Assembly (NCBI RefSeq): GCF_015644725.1
Contig: NZ_CP064795.1
Span: 273,501 to 337,500 of the forward strand
DNA length: 64,000 nt
Direction of reading: 5' to 3'
DNA from: Salinimonas marina
GTDB lineage: Bacteria > Pseudomonadota > Gammaproteobacteria > Enterobacterales > Alteromonadaceae
The position numbers and the translations under genes were made by a program. Of this stretch, positions 8,171 through 17,907 are shown piece after piece. The notes under the pieces are model-generated. The model did not search any database. It saw only the letters and a list, made by a program, of their open reading frames with translations, and was not told the origin of the DNA. Within the stretch, counting starts at the first letter, position 1. Each line of letters begins with the position of its first letter.

Positions 8171-9742
8171 ATGAATACACGTTGGTTGTCGGTACTCTGT
8201 GTGCTGTGGCTCGCAGCGTACGGGCAGCCGGTGGCGGCCAAAACACTGACTATTTACACCAGCCCGACGCCGGTGCTCAGTGACGCTTCAGGATCGCCGG
8301 ATAATCCAGGGTTCGCAGTAGAATTAGTGCAGGGGATAATTAGCACGGCTGGCTTTGAGCACCGTCTGATTAACCAGCCCGGCGCCCGGACGCTGCGCGA
8401 TACCCAGCATAAAGCGCTGGCACTATCAGGGCTGATAGCCCGGACGCCCGAACGTGAAGACGCGTTTTACTGGATCACACCGGTGCTTGAAAATCAGGTG
8501 GTATTGTATGCCCTTAAAAATAGCATACTGACCAGCACGGCCCCTGGCAGCACAAAAGATTTTGACAATATTGCGGTGGTGCGAAATGACTTTCGTGCCC
8601 GGCGAGCCCGTAGCCTGAATCCAGCATCGGTGGTTGAACTGAATAACTGGAAACAGGCGGTCTCGGCAGTGCTTAAAGGCCGTGTTCAAAGTGTATTGTA
8701 TTCACCCGCCGGCCTGTCCAGTCAATGCCAGCAGCACCAGCTGGCGTGCGAAGAATTGGTGCCGGTGGCGCAACTGCCTTCCTATTATCTGTATCTGGCC
8801 ATGGCTAAGGTACCGAAAAATGCTGCATTGCTGCCGGTACTAAAACAGGCCGCGCAGGACTACAAGGAGAGCCCGGCCTACCAGCAGCTGATGTACCGGG
8901 CAAAAGTTGCGTTTGCGCAACATGGCGTCACCAGCGTCATCAGCGATAAGCTGCTGACCCTGGGAAATGTGCAGATACCCGTACAGGGTATGCCTAACTT
9001 ATGGGTGTTGGCTGATCAGCTGCCTTATTTTGTACAAAGTCAGGGCAATAAACAGCTTTCGGGGTATACTGTCGAGTTGGTGCGCCAGATACTGCAGCAT
9101 GCCGGGGTGGAGGCGCCGATCTTACTGACACCATGGCCACGTATTTTGCGGGAAATGCAATTTAAGCCGAATGTGATGACGGTGGCCATGGCCCGGACCC
9201 CACAACGTGAGGAACAGTATCACTGGATAACTCCGGTAACCCGTACCCAACACGCCTTATTTGGCTTGGCCAGTAGCCACACTCCCGTGATACCTGAATT
9301 AAACAAGGTGCCTAAGCAAGCCCTGGTAGCGGTGAGAGAAGGCGATTTCAGAGCCGCGGCATTGCGCGAGCTGGGCATTGCGGTGCGTACCTACAGCAGC
9401 TGGGAAGAAGCAGTACAGGCTGTTATCGACCAACAGGCAGACTATGTATACAGCTCCAGGCCAAGGCTGGCAGTGCTGTGTAAAACCAACAGTGACCTGT
9501 GCAATCGCCTGCAGTTGAAAGTGCCTGCTACCATCGTCACCACTTACATTGCTTTATCAAAAAACAACAGCGATCCGGCGTTAGTGGCCCGCCTGACACA
9601 GGCGGCCAGGCAGGTGAAACAATCTGAAGAATTTCAACAGCATGCGGCGCGCTGGCGCAAACAAATGACTCTGCTGCATAATGTGCCGGTGCACATGGAG
9701 CAGGGAGTGGTAAATTTATGGCCGTCTAAGGACACCGAATGA
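8171..9742 (+). CDS. Periplasmic protein with two tandem solute-binding (family 3-like) domains
   Basis: A 523-residue protein with a cleavable signal peptide (residues 1-23, ending VAA|K). Two related halves follow, each resembling the amino-acid-binding type II periplasmic fold. The duplication is visible directly: ARTPEREDAFYWITPV in the first half against ARTPQREEQYHWITPV in the second, and GFAVELVQGI against GYTVELVRQI. Each lobe alone is the size of one binding protein. No transporter genes are adjacent, so it may sense rather than import. The ligand is unknown. The ATG follows pyrC by five bases and the stop overlaps dbpA (ATGA). Confidence 0.78.
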   Translation: MNTRWLSVLCVLWLAAYGQPVAAKTLTIYTSPTPVLSDASGSPDNPGFAVELVQGIISTAGFEHRLINQPGARTLRDTQHKALALSGLIARTPEREDAFYWITPVLENQVVLYALKNSILTSTAPGSTKDFDNIAVVRNDFRARRARSLNPASVVELNNWKQAVSAVLKGRVQSVLYSPAGLSSQCQQHQLACEELVPVAQLPSYYLYLAMAKVPKNAALLPVLKQAAQDYKESPAYQQLMYRAKVAFAQHGVTSVISDKLLTLGNVQIPVQGMPNLWVLADQLPYFVQSQGNKQLSGYTVELVRQILQHAGVEAPILLTPWPRILREMQFKPNVMTVAMARTPQREEQYHWITPVTRTQHALFGLASSHTPVIPELNKVPKQALVAVREGDFRAAALRELGIAVRTYSSWEEAVQAVIDQQADYVYSSRPRLAVLCKTNSDLCNRLQLKVPATIVTTYIALSKNNSDPALVARLTQAARQVKQSEEFQQHAARWRKQMTLLHNVPVHMEQGVVNLWPSKDTE

Positions 9743-11118
9743 CTCAATTTAATACTCTCAACCTTTCCGACAATATTGCGGGCGCACTTTCTTCTGCCGG
9801 CTTTCAGACTATGACCCAGGTGCAGTCGGTCACTCTGCCAGACACACTGGCGGGCCGTGATGTGTTGGTTCAGGCCAGCACCGGCTCAGGTAAAACCGTG
9901 GCCTTTGCGGTGGCCGGGTTAAGTCAGATTGATGTAACCGACTTTCGTACACAACTGCTGGTACTGTGCCCCACCCGGGAACTGGCCGCCCAGGTGGGCG
10001 AGCAAATTCGGCTGGTGGGCCGGCAAATGGCCAATCTCAAAGTACTGACCTTGTGTGGTGGTGAGCCGATGGGTCCCCAAATACAGTCCCTCAAACACGG
10101 CGCCTCAGTGGTAGTAGGCACGCCCGGACGTCTGGTAGACCATGTAAGTCGTCGTACCTTATCGCTGGCCCATGTTAAAGTCCGGGTGCTGGATGAAGCT
10201 GATCGGATGCTGGATATGGGCTTTGCCGATGATCTGGCCCGGCTGTTCTCACTGACCCCGAAAAAGGTGCAAACCCTGTTTTTCTCCGCAACCTATACCG
10301 AACAGGTAGATAAGGAAGCACAACGCTATTTAACCGACCCGGTGGAGCATCGTCAGGTGAGCGAGGACCTGCAAAAGCCGGATATCGAGCAATTGGTTTT
10401 TCGGGTTGACGATACGAATCGCATGCAGGTATTAAAGGGGGTGCTGTCAGAATACCAGCCTGCCAAAGCCGTGGTATTTTGTAACCGGCGGGAACAGGTA
10501 ACCCAGGTGCATGAGATGCTGGAAGATGCGGGGTTTACCACCCAACCCCTGCAGGGGGAAATGACCCAGCCACAGCGTAATGAAGTGCTGGTTCAGTTTG
10601 CCAGTGACAGCCTGCAGGTGCTGGTGGCTACCGATGTCGCGGCCCGTGGTTTGGATGTGAAAGATATTGACTGTGTTATCAATTTTGCGGTCAGCGAAGA
10701 GGCCGAAGTGCATATTCATCGCATTGGCCGCACCGGCCGGGCGGGCGCCAAAGGCGCAGCGTACACGCTGTGCAGTGAAGCCGAGGAGCCGGCGCTGGGG
10801 CGGATTGAAGCATTACTGGATACCGCATTGCCGCGTAAAGGGGGCCAGAGTCTGCGATTTCATGCCAACCGAATCAAAACCCCGGAATTCCAGTGTATTG
10901 CCGTGGGCGCCGGTAAAAAGCAAAAACTCCGACCTACCGACTTTTTGGGTTCGCTGACCCAGGAGGCCGGTATAGAAGGCACCGATATTGGAAAAATAAC
11001 CGTACAGAGCCAGGTCAGTTATGTAGCGGTAAAGCAGCGCAGTGTAAAACGCGCTATGCGTCAGTTTCGTGAAGGGCGCATTAAAGGCAAAAAAGTGAGG
11101 GCGAGAAAACTTGGCTAA
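9739..11118 (+). CDS. dbpA: ATP-dependent DEAD-box RNA helicase DbpA
   Basis: A 459-residue helicase that acts in late 50S assembly, binding hairpin 92 of 23S rRNA. Motifs in order: Q motif (FQTMTQVQ), motif I ASTGSGKT, motif II DEAD in LDEADRMLD, motif III SAT, and motif VI HRIGRTGRAG. The C-terminal about 75 residues form the basic DbpA RNA-binding domain (GTDIGKITVQSQVSYVAV, then a Lys/Arg-rich tail). The start overlaps the preceding stop by four bases, indicating translational coupling. The next gene starts within its last codons. Confidence 0.94.
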   Translation: MTQFNTLNLSDNIAGALSSAGFQTMTQVQSVTLPDTLAGRDVLVQASTGSGKTVAFAVAGLSQIDVTDFRTQLLVLCPTRELAAQVGEQIRLVGRQMANLKVLTLCGGEPMGPQIQSLKHGASVVVGTPGRLVDHVSRRTLSLAHVKVRVLDEADRMLDMGFADDLARLFSLTPKKVQTLFFSATYTEQVDKEAQRYLTDPVEHRQVSEDLQKPDIEQLVFRVDDTNRMQVLKGVLSEYQPAKAVVFCNRREQVTQVHEMLEDAGFTTQPLQGEMTQPQRNEVLVQFASDSLQVLVATDVAARGLDVKDIDCVINFAVSEEAEVHIHRIGRTGRAGAKGAAYTLCSEAEEPALGRIEALLDTALPRKGGQSLRFHANRIKTPEFQCIAVGAGKKQKLRPTDFLGSLTQEAGIEGTDIGKITVQSQVSYVAVKQRSVKRAMRQFREGRIKGKKVRARKLG

Positions 11119-11578
11119 TTCAAACCCCGGACGGGCAAGCAAAGGTGAGACTGAAATATTAGCGTTGTTGGCGGGCTTATCGCCAACGGTAATGGCTGCT
11201 GATTACTGGTATTGCCTGGTGACGCAAGCGCAGCTTGAGGCCATCTCACCCGACCGCATTCAGGGAATGTTTCGCGAATCAGAAGGCATTACCCTGATTG
11301 TACGTCAGGCGGAAAAACAAAGCAGACAGCTGGCCTCGCAGGTGACCGATATGGCCGGGCCGTTTGCCTGTATTACCTGTCAGGTACATTCCAGTCTGGA
11401 AGCAGTGGGGTTGACTGCTGCGATGGCCCAGGCGCTTACCCACCACAATATCAGTGCCAATGTGGTGGCCGGTTTTTATCACGACCATCTGTTTGTCGCT
11501 GCCCGGGACGCGAACCGAGCCTGTGAGGTTCTGTCCCGCCTGGGCGCAGGTAAAGATACTGGCCAGGGTCAAGACTAA
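11111..11578 (+). CDS. ACT-domain protein (DUF2241-like)
   Basis: A 155-residue protein with the layout of the small ACT-domain family: an N-terminal LSPTVMAADYWYCLV segment, then a segment of the GITLIVRQAE type, and a C-terminal ACT-like fold ending NVVAGFYHDHLFVAARDANRA. Function is not established for this family. Members are presumed to bind small ligands such as amino acids. The chosen start is TTG 11111, which overlaps the last eight bases of dbpA and has a GAGGGCGAG ribosome-binding region. A later ATG would remove the first conserved block. Confidence 0.72.
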   Translation: MANSNPGRASKGETEILALLAGLSPTVMAADYWYCLVTQAQLEAISPDRIQGMFRESEGITLIVRQAEKQSRQLASQVTDMAGPFACITCQVHSSLEAVGLTAAMAQALTHHNISANVVAGFYHDHLFVAARDANRACEVLSRLGAGKDTGQGQD

Positions 11579-11620
11579 GCTGCTTAACTGTTACTGCCGT
11601 AAACGGTATAGCAGCATATA

Positions 11621-11645
11621 AAAAAGGGCCTTCAAGGCCCTTTTT
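11621..11645. terminator. Bidirectional intrinsic terminator
   Basis: An A5-GGGCC-ttcaa-GGCCC-T5 stem-loop between the ACT-domain gene and the converging pepO. It has A and T tracts on both sides, so it can end transcripts from either strand. Confidence 0.9.
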
Positions 11646-11700
11646 GGTTTAACTCATGCCGGCTGTTCCACCGGCATTGTGCGGTAAGCCAGTATGGCAA

Positions 11701-13761
11701 CTACCAGATTTTCACACGTTGTTGCGGAGGTAAGTACAGCTCGTCTTCTTCGGTAACATTAAACGCGCTGTAAAACGCCGGTACATTTCGCACTGCACCA
11801 TTGGCTCTGAACTCGGCAGGTGAGTGGGGGTCGGTCTGTACCTGGGTGCGCAAGGCTTCTTCACGGTATTTGCTGGCCCATACCTGAGCATAGCCAATAA
11901 AGACCCGCTGCTGACCCGTAAACCCATCCATTTTCGGAGCGGGTTTGTCGCCCAGTGACATTTCATAGGCTTTTAACGCAATGCTGATGCCGCCTAAGTC
12001 ACCGATGTTTTCGCCCAGCGTAAATTCACCATTAACATTCAGACCTGGCAAAGCTTCAAAGCTGTTGTATTGCTCCACCAGCATGTTGGTACGGTTTTCA
12101 AACTCTTGCTTATCGGTGTCGGTCCACCAGTTACGCAACGCACCATCACCGTCAAAGGTGGCGCCGGAGTCATCAAAACCATGACCAATTTCGTGGCCAA
12201 TGACCGCCCCGATGCCCCCATAGTTGACCGCATCTTCGGCTTCCATATTGAAAAACGGCGGTTGTAAAATGGCGGCGGGGAACACAATTTCATTCATGGC
12301 CGGGCTGTAATAGGCATTGACCGTTTGTGGTGTCATGCCCCATTCATGATCCCATACCGGACCACCTTGTTTTTCCAGCATTTCCTGATAAGCCACCTCT
12401 GCGGAACGGCGCAGGTTACCGACCAGATCATCCGGTTCAACCGTTAAGGCTGAATAGTCTTTCCATTGATCAGGATAACCAATCTTGACGGTAAATTTAG
12501 ACAGTTTGTCCAAGGCTTCTTTGCGGGTGTCATCGGTCATCCAGTCCAGCTTAGTGATGCTGTCTTTATAAGCGGCCAGCAGATTATCCACCAGCTCTTC
12601 CATGCGTGCTTTGGCCGCAGGCGGGAAGTGTTTTTCCACATAAACCTTACCGATCACTTCACCTACCGTGCCATTTAGCAAGCCAACCGCACGGCGCCAT
12701 TGTGGTCGCTGCTCTTCAACACCGCTTAGTTTTTTTCCATAAAACGCAAAATTTTCTTCGTCAAAATCGGTGCTCAGGCGGGTCGCATTGGCATGCAGCA
12801 AATGCCATTTCAGGTAGGTCTGCCAGGTTTGCAAATCTGTTTCGGTAATCAGTGAGTCCAGCTGCCCCAGATAGTCATTTTGCATCACCACCAGCCCGTC
12901 TAAATCGCTGAGCTGAAGCTCTGACATAAACAACTCCCAGTCAAACTCGCTCATGACGGTATCCAGTTTGTCCAGTGGCACCTTGTCATAGTTGGCAGCC
13001 CAATCGCGGGTTTGCTCTTTTTTCATGTGCAGCTTGGCCATCGCGGTTTCCAGCGCCATGATAGACTCGGCTTTTTGCTCGCTGTCTTCAATGTTCGCCA
13101 GCTTCAGCATGTTCGCGATATGAGTCTGGTAGGCTGCTCGCAGCTCCACCGACTTTTCATCATCGTTAAAGTAGTATTCCCGGTCTGGCAGGCCCAGCCC
13201 GCTTTGGTAGGCATAAATCATGTACGTGTCAGGCGCTTTAAAATCCGCATACTGACCAAGCACAAATGGCGCGCCTAAATTGTATTTATTGGCGTAGGCA
13301 AAATATTTGGTTAAGGCCTGATAAGAGTCAATGTTTTCAATGGTCTGCAAATCTGCCTGCAACGGCGATAAACCCAGTTTATTACGGGTTTCGGTGTCCA
13401 TATAGCTTTTATAGAAATCACCCACTTTCTGTTCGTTGGTGCCTTTGGCAAACTCGCCTTCGGCAGACGCTTTGATGATTTCAATCACATCGTCCTGAGC
13501 TGCATCCCGCAAAATCTGGAAGCTACCGTAGGAAGATTTATCGGCGGGAATTTCAACTTTATCCAGCCAGGCACCATTGACGTACTGGTAAAAGTCATCG
13601 CCTGGATCCACCGAGGTGTTCATGTTTTCTTTGATGACCCCAGAGGTTAACTGTTGTTGTTCTTGCTGGCTGGCTTCCTGCGCCGGTTGAGAGTTTTGAG
13701 GTGTAGGGCCACAAGCGGTCAGCGCCATCAGCACCGATAAACTCAGAATGGTTTTTTTCAT
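11701..13761 (-). CDS. M13-family zinc metallopeptidase lipoprotein (PepO type)
   Basis: A 686-residue neprilysin-like endopeptidase. The start at 13761 (MKKTILSLSVLMALTACG) has AGGA six bases upstream. The frame extends to 13860 but without signal-peptide character. The lipobox LTAC predicts a lipoprotein facing the periplasm. The zinc site is VIGHEIGHGFDDSGATFD (HExxH), and the third ligand Glu lies in LGENIGDLGG. The substrate-binding NAYYSP motif and the C-terminal VRNVPAFYSAFNV block are also present. It cleaves peptides of moderate length. It is monocistronic and convergent with the ACT-domain gene. Confidence 0.93.
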   Translation of the reverse strand: MKKTILSLSVLMALTACGPTPQNSQPAQEASQQEQQQLTSGVIKENMNTSVDPGDDFYQYVNGAWLDKVEIPADKSSYGSFQILRDAAQDDVIEIIKASAEGEFAKGTNEQKVGDFYKSYMDTETRNKLGLSPLQADLQTIENIDSYQALTKYFAYANKYNLGAPFVLGQYADFKAPDTYMIYAYQSGLGLPDREYYFNDDEKSVELRAAYQTHIANMLKLANIEDSEQKAESIMALETAMAKLHMKKEQTRDWAANYDKVPLDKLDTVMSEFDWELFMSELQLSDLDGLVVMQNDYLGQLDSLITETDLQTWQTYLKWHLLHANATRLSTDFDEENFAFYGKKLSGVEEQRPQWRRAVGLLNGTVGEVIGKVYVEKHFPPAAKARMEELVDNLLAAYKDSITKLDWMTDDTRKEALDKLSKFTVKIGYPDQWKDYSALTVEPDDLVGNLRRSAEVAYQEMLEKQGGPVWDHEWGMTPQTVNAYYSPAMNEIVFPAAILQPPFFNMEAEDAVNYGGIGAVIGHEIGHGFDDSGATFDGDGALRNWWTDTDKQEFENRTNMLVEQYNSFEALPGLNVNGEFTLGENIGDLGGISIALKAYEMSLGDKPAPKMDGFTGQQRVFIGYAQVWASKYREEALRTQVQTDPHSPAEFRANGAVRNVPAFYSAFNVTEEDELYLPPQQRVKIW

Positions 13762-14147
13762 TGTTATTCCTGTTTCAACTGTCGTGTAAAACTGTTGTGA
13801 AAAAATATGCGTTTTATTTAGTAGCACGGGTCGGCTATAAAAATCATCTTTATGTGGCAAAAAAACACAAGTTGTAACATCTTAATTGCCACCCACTGGC
13901 GAATATCAGGGACTACCGATAAAATCGCCGCAATGTCCCCAGGCAGGATGGGGAAACCCCTATTTTCAGTGTTATCATGAAGGTTACCGATGGCCGGCGT
14001 GAAGGGCAGGGAATAACACCCATAAAACATCACCGGTAGCCGCAAACGCTGCGATATTGTGCAGCCAGGTATCATCGATTATCGACTGCCCAGCGTATTG
14101 GTCATCACACCGTTATCGCTGTTACGCATTTAACTATAAGAGTCTTT
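13762..14147. other. 386-base spacer between pepO and the ABC exporter
   Basis: It holds the divergent promoters of both genes, but I cannot assign them with certainty. An open frame on the minus strand (13818-14075) has no ribosome-binding site or recognisable similarity and is left out. No repeat or RNA gene is evident. Confidence 0.5.
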
Positions 14148-15989
14148 ATGTTTTCATTTTTTGAGCGGCTGACCCAGCCGTTTCCGGATCAACCGCCCGC
14201 CCAGCCGCCGAAGGGCATCATTGCATTTTGCCGTCATTACACTCAGGGCATGTGGAAAATCATTGCTACGGTGTCCTTGCTAAGTGCCATTGTCGCGATT
14301 CTGGAAGTAACCCTGTTTGGTTTTTTAGGTCAGCTGGTTGACTGGTTTTCAGAACATGATCGCGAGACCTTTCTGGCGAATGAAAAATGGACACTGCTGG
14401 GCATGGGTGTAACGGTGCTGGTATTGATTCCCGGCTTTATTTTGTTGCGTTCACTCTTTAGCCGGCAGGCGCTGATGGCAAACTATCCGATGCGGATCCG
14501 CTGGCAGGCCCATCGCTATTTATTAGGGCAAAGCTTAAGTTTTTTCCATGACGAATTTGCCGGCCGGGTAGCCACCAAGGTAATGCAAACCGCGCTGTCG
14601 GTGCGTGAAACTGTGATGAAGGTGCTGGACCTGCTGGTTTACATCAGCGTGTATTTTATCTCGATGGTGGTGCTGATATTTGCCACTGACTGGCGGCTGG
14701 CGGTGCCACTTATTATCTGGTTTTTTGTCTACATCGGCATATTACGGACGCTGGTTCCCAGGTTAAAAACGGTGTCTCAGCGCCAGGCGGATGCCCGTTC
14801 GGTGATGACCGGGCGTATCGTGGATAGTTACACGAATATCACCACCGTAAAGCTTTTTTCTCACAGTCGCCGGGAAGCCGACTATGCCAGGCAAAGTATG
14901 GATGGCTTTTTACATACGGTGTATCCGCAGATGCGGCTGGTCACCATTTTGGAAAGTTGTGTGGAGATGGCAAATGCCATACTAATCTTTGCCGTGGGCG
15001 CCTTGTCCATCTACTTATGGTTGCATGAGGCTGTATCGCCCGGCGATATCGCCATCGCAGTAAGCCTGTGCCTGCGTTTAAACGGGATGTCCCACTGGAT
15101 TATGTGGGAAGTCTCGGGCTTGTTTGAAAACCTGGGGACGGTGCAAGATGGTATCAATACGCTGGCCCAGCCGGTAGCGGTGACGGATAAACCCAATGCC
15201 CGGAATTTGCAGGTTAATGGCGGCAAGATTGAGTTCGATGGGGTACATTTTGGCTATATGGGCGCCAACAACACGCCCATCGATGTCTTTAATGATTTAA
15301 ATATTCATATTCAGGCGGGCGAAAAAGTGGGGCTGGTGGGACGCTCCGGGGCCGGTAAATCGACGCTGGTGAATCTGCTTATGCGGTTCTACGATACCCA
15401 GTCCGGTGCCATCCGGATTGACGGTGAAGCCATTGATGAAGTGCCCCAGGAAAGTTTGCGCTCGCTGATCAGTATGGTGACACAGGATACCTCCCTGATG
15501 CATCGTTCGGTGCGCGACAACATTTTATATGGCCGTACCGATGCCACCGATGAGCAGGTAATTGCGGCGGCCAAACAGGCTGAAGCGCATGAGTTTATTC
15601 TGAGCCTGACTGACAGTGCCGGCCGCACCGGCTATGATGCCCATGTGGGCGAGCGCGGCGTAAAGCTCTCTGGCGGCCAGCGCCAGCGTATTGCTATTGC
15701 CCGGGTGTTATTAAAAGATGCGCCTATTCTGATTCTGGACGAAGCGACCTCGGCGCTGGACTCTGAAGTGGAAGCGGCTATCCAGGAATGTCTGAATTCG
15801 GTGATGCAAAACAAAACTGTACTGGCCATTGCGCACCGACTCTCTACCATTGCCCAGATGGACCGGTTACTGGTGCTGGATAATGGTCAGGTGGTAGAGT
15901 CGGGCACTCACAGCGAACTGGTGGCCAAAAAAGGTATATATGCAAAATTGTGGGCCCATCAGACGGGCGGCTTTATCGGGGTGGAATAA
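14148..15989 (+). CDS. ABC exporter, fused membrane and ATPase domains
   Basis: A 613-residue half-transporter of the MsbA/multidrug type that works as a homodimer in the inner membrane. The N-terminal about 340 residues contain six hydrophobic segments. The ATPase follows, with Walker A GRSGAGKST, signature LSGGQRQRIAIARVL, Walker B ILILDEATSALD and the switch His in AIAHRLSTI. The substrate cannot be read from the sequence; lipids, peptides and drugs are all known for the family. The lipoprotein gene follows 42 bases later on the same strand. Confidence 0.88.
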   Translation: MFSFFERLTQPFPDQPPAQPPKGIIAFCRHYTQGMWKIIATVSLLSAIVAILEVTLFGFLGQLVDWFSEHDRETFLANEKWTLLGMGVTVLVLIPGFILLRSLFSRQALMANYPMRIRWQAHRYLLGQSLSFFHDEFAGRVATKVMQTALSVRETVMKVLDLLVYISVYFISMVVLIFATDWRLAVPLIIWFFVYIGILRTLVPRLKTVSQRQADARSVMTGRIVDSYTNITTVKLFSHSRREADYARQSMDGFLHTVYPQMRLVTILESCVEMANAILIFAVGALSIYLWLHEAVSPGDIAIAVSLCLRLNGMSHWIMWEVSGLFENLGTVQDGINTLAQPVAVTDKPNARNLQVNGGKIEFDGVHFGYMGANNTPIDVFNDLNIHIQAGEKVGLVGRSGAGKSTLVNLLMRFYDTQSGAIRIDGEAIDEVPQESLRSLISMVTQDTSLMHRSVRDNILYGRTDATDEQVIAAAKQAEAHEFILSLTDSAGRTGYDAHVGERGVKLSGGQRQRIAIARVLLKDAPILILDEATSALDSEVEAAIQECLNSVMQNKTVLAIAHRLSTIAQMDRLLVLDNGQVVESGTHSELVAKKGIYAKLWAHQTGGFIGVE

Positions 15990-16031
15990 CCGTGTATTAA
16001 TATAGGTACAACACTTACAAGGAAGTATGCC

Positions 16032-17210
16032 ATGCGGCCAGAACAATCTATTTTTATTTTCATAATGGTATTACTCGGGGTAAGCGCCTGTGCAGCCCCG
16101 GTGACGTCGCCCGAAAAAGCCCCGGAACCACTAACCTGGCAACCATATTATTCGACCCATGGTGTTCCGGTGGTACCGGTGCTGAACGAACATGACGTGT
16201 ACGTCTTGTCTGAAACCCAGCGTGAAACGTTTATGAGGTGGTTCGAGGCGCCGGCCCAGCAACATTTACCTCCTCACAAGCGGCTTGCTGCTTATCTGGA
16301 AAATACCTTATACGGTTTTTCTTTTAATGGTAGCACCCATACAGCGCAAGAAGCGGCTCGTGAGGGAGAAGGAAACTGTTTGAGTCTGGCAATTCTTACC
16401 GCGGCTTACGCCCGCCTGGCCGGTCTTGAAATTAAATTTCAACGCGTCAATAGCCCTCCGCTGTATAAAAAGTACGGCGATCTGATGCTTATTTCTTCGC
16501 ACGTAAGGACCAAGATTTTAAAGCCCGATGTTAAGGAGGCGTCGGCCAGCGAGAATACCCTTAGAATAGCCCGTGGCGGGGTTATTATTGATTACTTTTC
16601 ACAGTTCGATAATGTCACCGGCGGGTATGTCACGGCGGATGAGGTCACAGCCATGTTTTATCGTAACCATGTAGCCCAGGCATTGATCGAAAACCGATAC
16701 CCTGAAGCCTTTTGGCTGGCTCATAAAGCCTTAACACTGGCCCCAACTGATCCTGAAAATGTTACCGCCATGGCGCTGACTTTACGACGCTTAGGCAGAG
16801 GGGAGGAGGCCGACAACTTGTATCAGCGCAGTGTCGAGGCGGGGGTAAATAATATTACCTTGTTAAGCAACTACGAAAAGCGCCTGAAAATGGTCGGGAA
16901 GTATGCGCAAGCCGATGAGATAGAAAAGCTGATACTGGATAACGAGGACCACAATCCCTATGCCTGGATCGCCCTGGGTCATGAACGACTCGTCGCAAAA
17001 CAGCCCCGCAGGGCAGAAATTTTGTTTAAAAAAGCGTTGCGACGGGCGCCTTATCTGGATGATATCTATCTGGGCCTGGCCAGTAGCTATTTTTTACAGG
17101 GAAAGCGTCTGTTGGCTGAACAAGCGCTACTGCAAGCCCAAGAACTGGCATGGGATGAAAAATCAAAATTGCGGTATGAAAAAAAGCGCAGTGTATTAGA
17201 AAGCTTTTAA
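16032..17210 (+). CDS. TPR-repeat lipoprotein with transglutaminase-like N-terminal domain
   Basis: A 392-residue protein. The signal peptide ends in GVSAC (Cys at about residue 20), so it is probably lipidated. Residues about 60-200 resemble a transglutaminase-like domain, with the Cys of GEGNCLSLAILTAAYARLAG in the nucleophile position and a following SSHV/IDYF pair that could supply His and Asp. Residues about 210-390 form about five TPR helical hairpins (for example ALTLAPTDPENVTAMALTLR). The function of such exported TPR proteins is unknown. It follows the ABC exporter by 42 bases and may share its transcript. Confidence 0.7.
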   Translation: MRPEQSIFIFIMVLLGVSACAAPVTSPEKAPEPLTWQPYYSTHGVPVVPVLNEHDVYVLSETQRETFMRWFEAPAQQHLPPHKRLAAYLENTLYGFSFNGSTHTAQEAAREGEGNCLSLAILTAAYARLAGLEIKFQRVNSPPLYKKYGDLMLISSHVRTKILKPDVKEASASENTLRIARGGVIIDYFSQFDNVTGGYVTADEVTAMFYRNHVAQALIENRYPEAFWLAHKALTLAPTDPENVTAMALTLRRLGRGEEADNLYQRSVEAGVNNITLLSNYEKRLKMVGKYAQADEIEKLILDNEDHNPYAWIALGHERLVAKQPRRAEILFKKALRRAPYLDDIYLGLASSYFLQGKRLLAEQALLQAQELAWDEKSKLRYEKKRSVLESF

Positions 17211-17268
17211 CAGAGGCCCGGGCCATAGACAAGCGCCTGTTGCAGGGTAGGTGAAACCGATAAAGCCC

Positions 17269-17296
17269 TTGTATCTGCGAGGATGTTCAGTATAAT
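17269..17296 (+). promoter_or_regulatory. Promoter of the tRNA-Trp-secE-nusG operon
   Basis: -35 TTGTAT (17269-17274), 16-base spacer, perfect -10 TATAAT (17291-17296), then a GC-rich discriminator (GCGC). Strong vegetative promoters with such discriminators are typically ppGpp/DksA-responsive. It lies about 95 bases before the tRNA. Confidence 0.75.
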
Positions 17297-17390
17297 GCGC
17301 ATCCCTCCTTGCGAATCCGCACTTTCAATAAGATAAGACGCAAAATTCCCAAGGATAATGTGAGTTAAATGCCGTATTAGTCGGTACTAA

Positions 17391-17467
17391 AGGGGTGTAG
17401 TTCGAATTGGTAGAACAGCGGTCTCCAAAACCGATGGTTGGGGGTTCGAGTCCCTCCACCCCTGCCA
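17391..17467 (+). tRNA. tRNA-Trp (anticodon CCA)
   Basis: A complete cloverleaf of 77 bases. Acceptor arm AGGGGTG pairs with CACCCCT, D-stem GTTC/GAAC, anticodon loop CTCCAAA (anticodon CCA), T-arm GGGGG-TTCGAGT-CCCTC, and an encoded GCCA 3' end. It is the first gene of the secE-nusG transcript, as in many gammaproteobacteria where tRNA genes precede secE. Confidence 0.97.
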
Positions 17468-17526
17468 GATTGATTGTTCTGTGGAGTGTCCACAGAGAAA
17501 CAACGCAGTATTGCTAGGATCGTATC

Positions 17527-17904
17527 ATGAGCGAAAAAACGGAAAATTCGTCCAACCCTCTGGACATGTTTAAATGGGTGGTCGTGTTTGCCTTACTGGC
17601 GGGCGTGATTACCGCCAATTACATGTATGGTGAACTGTCCGTACTTTATCGTGCGATCGCCGCCGTGGTTATTGTGGTTGTGGCTGGCTTTATTGCCGCT
17701 ACCACAGACAAAGGCAGTGCCTTTATCACGTTTGCCAAAGAGTCGCGGATGGAAGTTCGTAAAGTCGTTTGGCCGACCCGGCAAGAAACCAATCAAACTA
17801 CCTTGATTGTTATGGTAGCCACCCTGGTAATGGCACTGATCCTGTGGGGTCTGGATGGCATTATCGTGCGCGTGGTCGGATTTATTACTGGAATTGGAGC
17901 GTAA
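17527..17904 (+). CDS. secE: Preprotein translocase subunit SecE
   Basis: A 125-residue inner-membrane protein with three hydrophobic segments, as in the E. coli form (many bacteria have one). The conserved cytoplasmic amphipathic helix and hinge appear as ESRMEVRKVVWPTRQET, followed by the essential third transmembrane segment. SecE clamps the SecY channel. It lies 59 bases after tRNA-Trp and three bases before nusG, in the standard secE-nusG arrangement. Confidence 0.97.
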   Translation: MSEKTENSSNPLDMFKWVVVFALLAGVITANYMYGELSVLYRAIAAVVIVVVAGFIAATTDKGSAFITFAKESRMEVRKVVWPTRQETNQTTLIVMVATLVMALILWGLDGIIVRVVGFITGIGA

Positions 17905-17907
17905 CGT

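Noticed and set aside
13818..14075. An 85-codon minus-strand frame between pepO and the ABC exporter
   Set aside because: It overlaps the promoter region and has no ribosome-binding site or motif.
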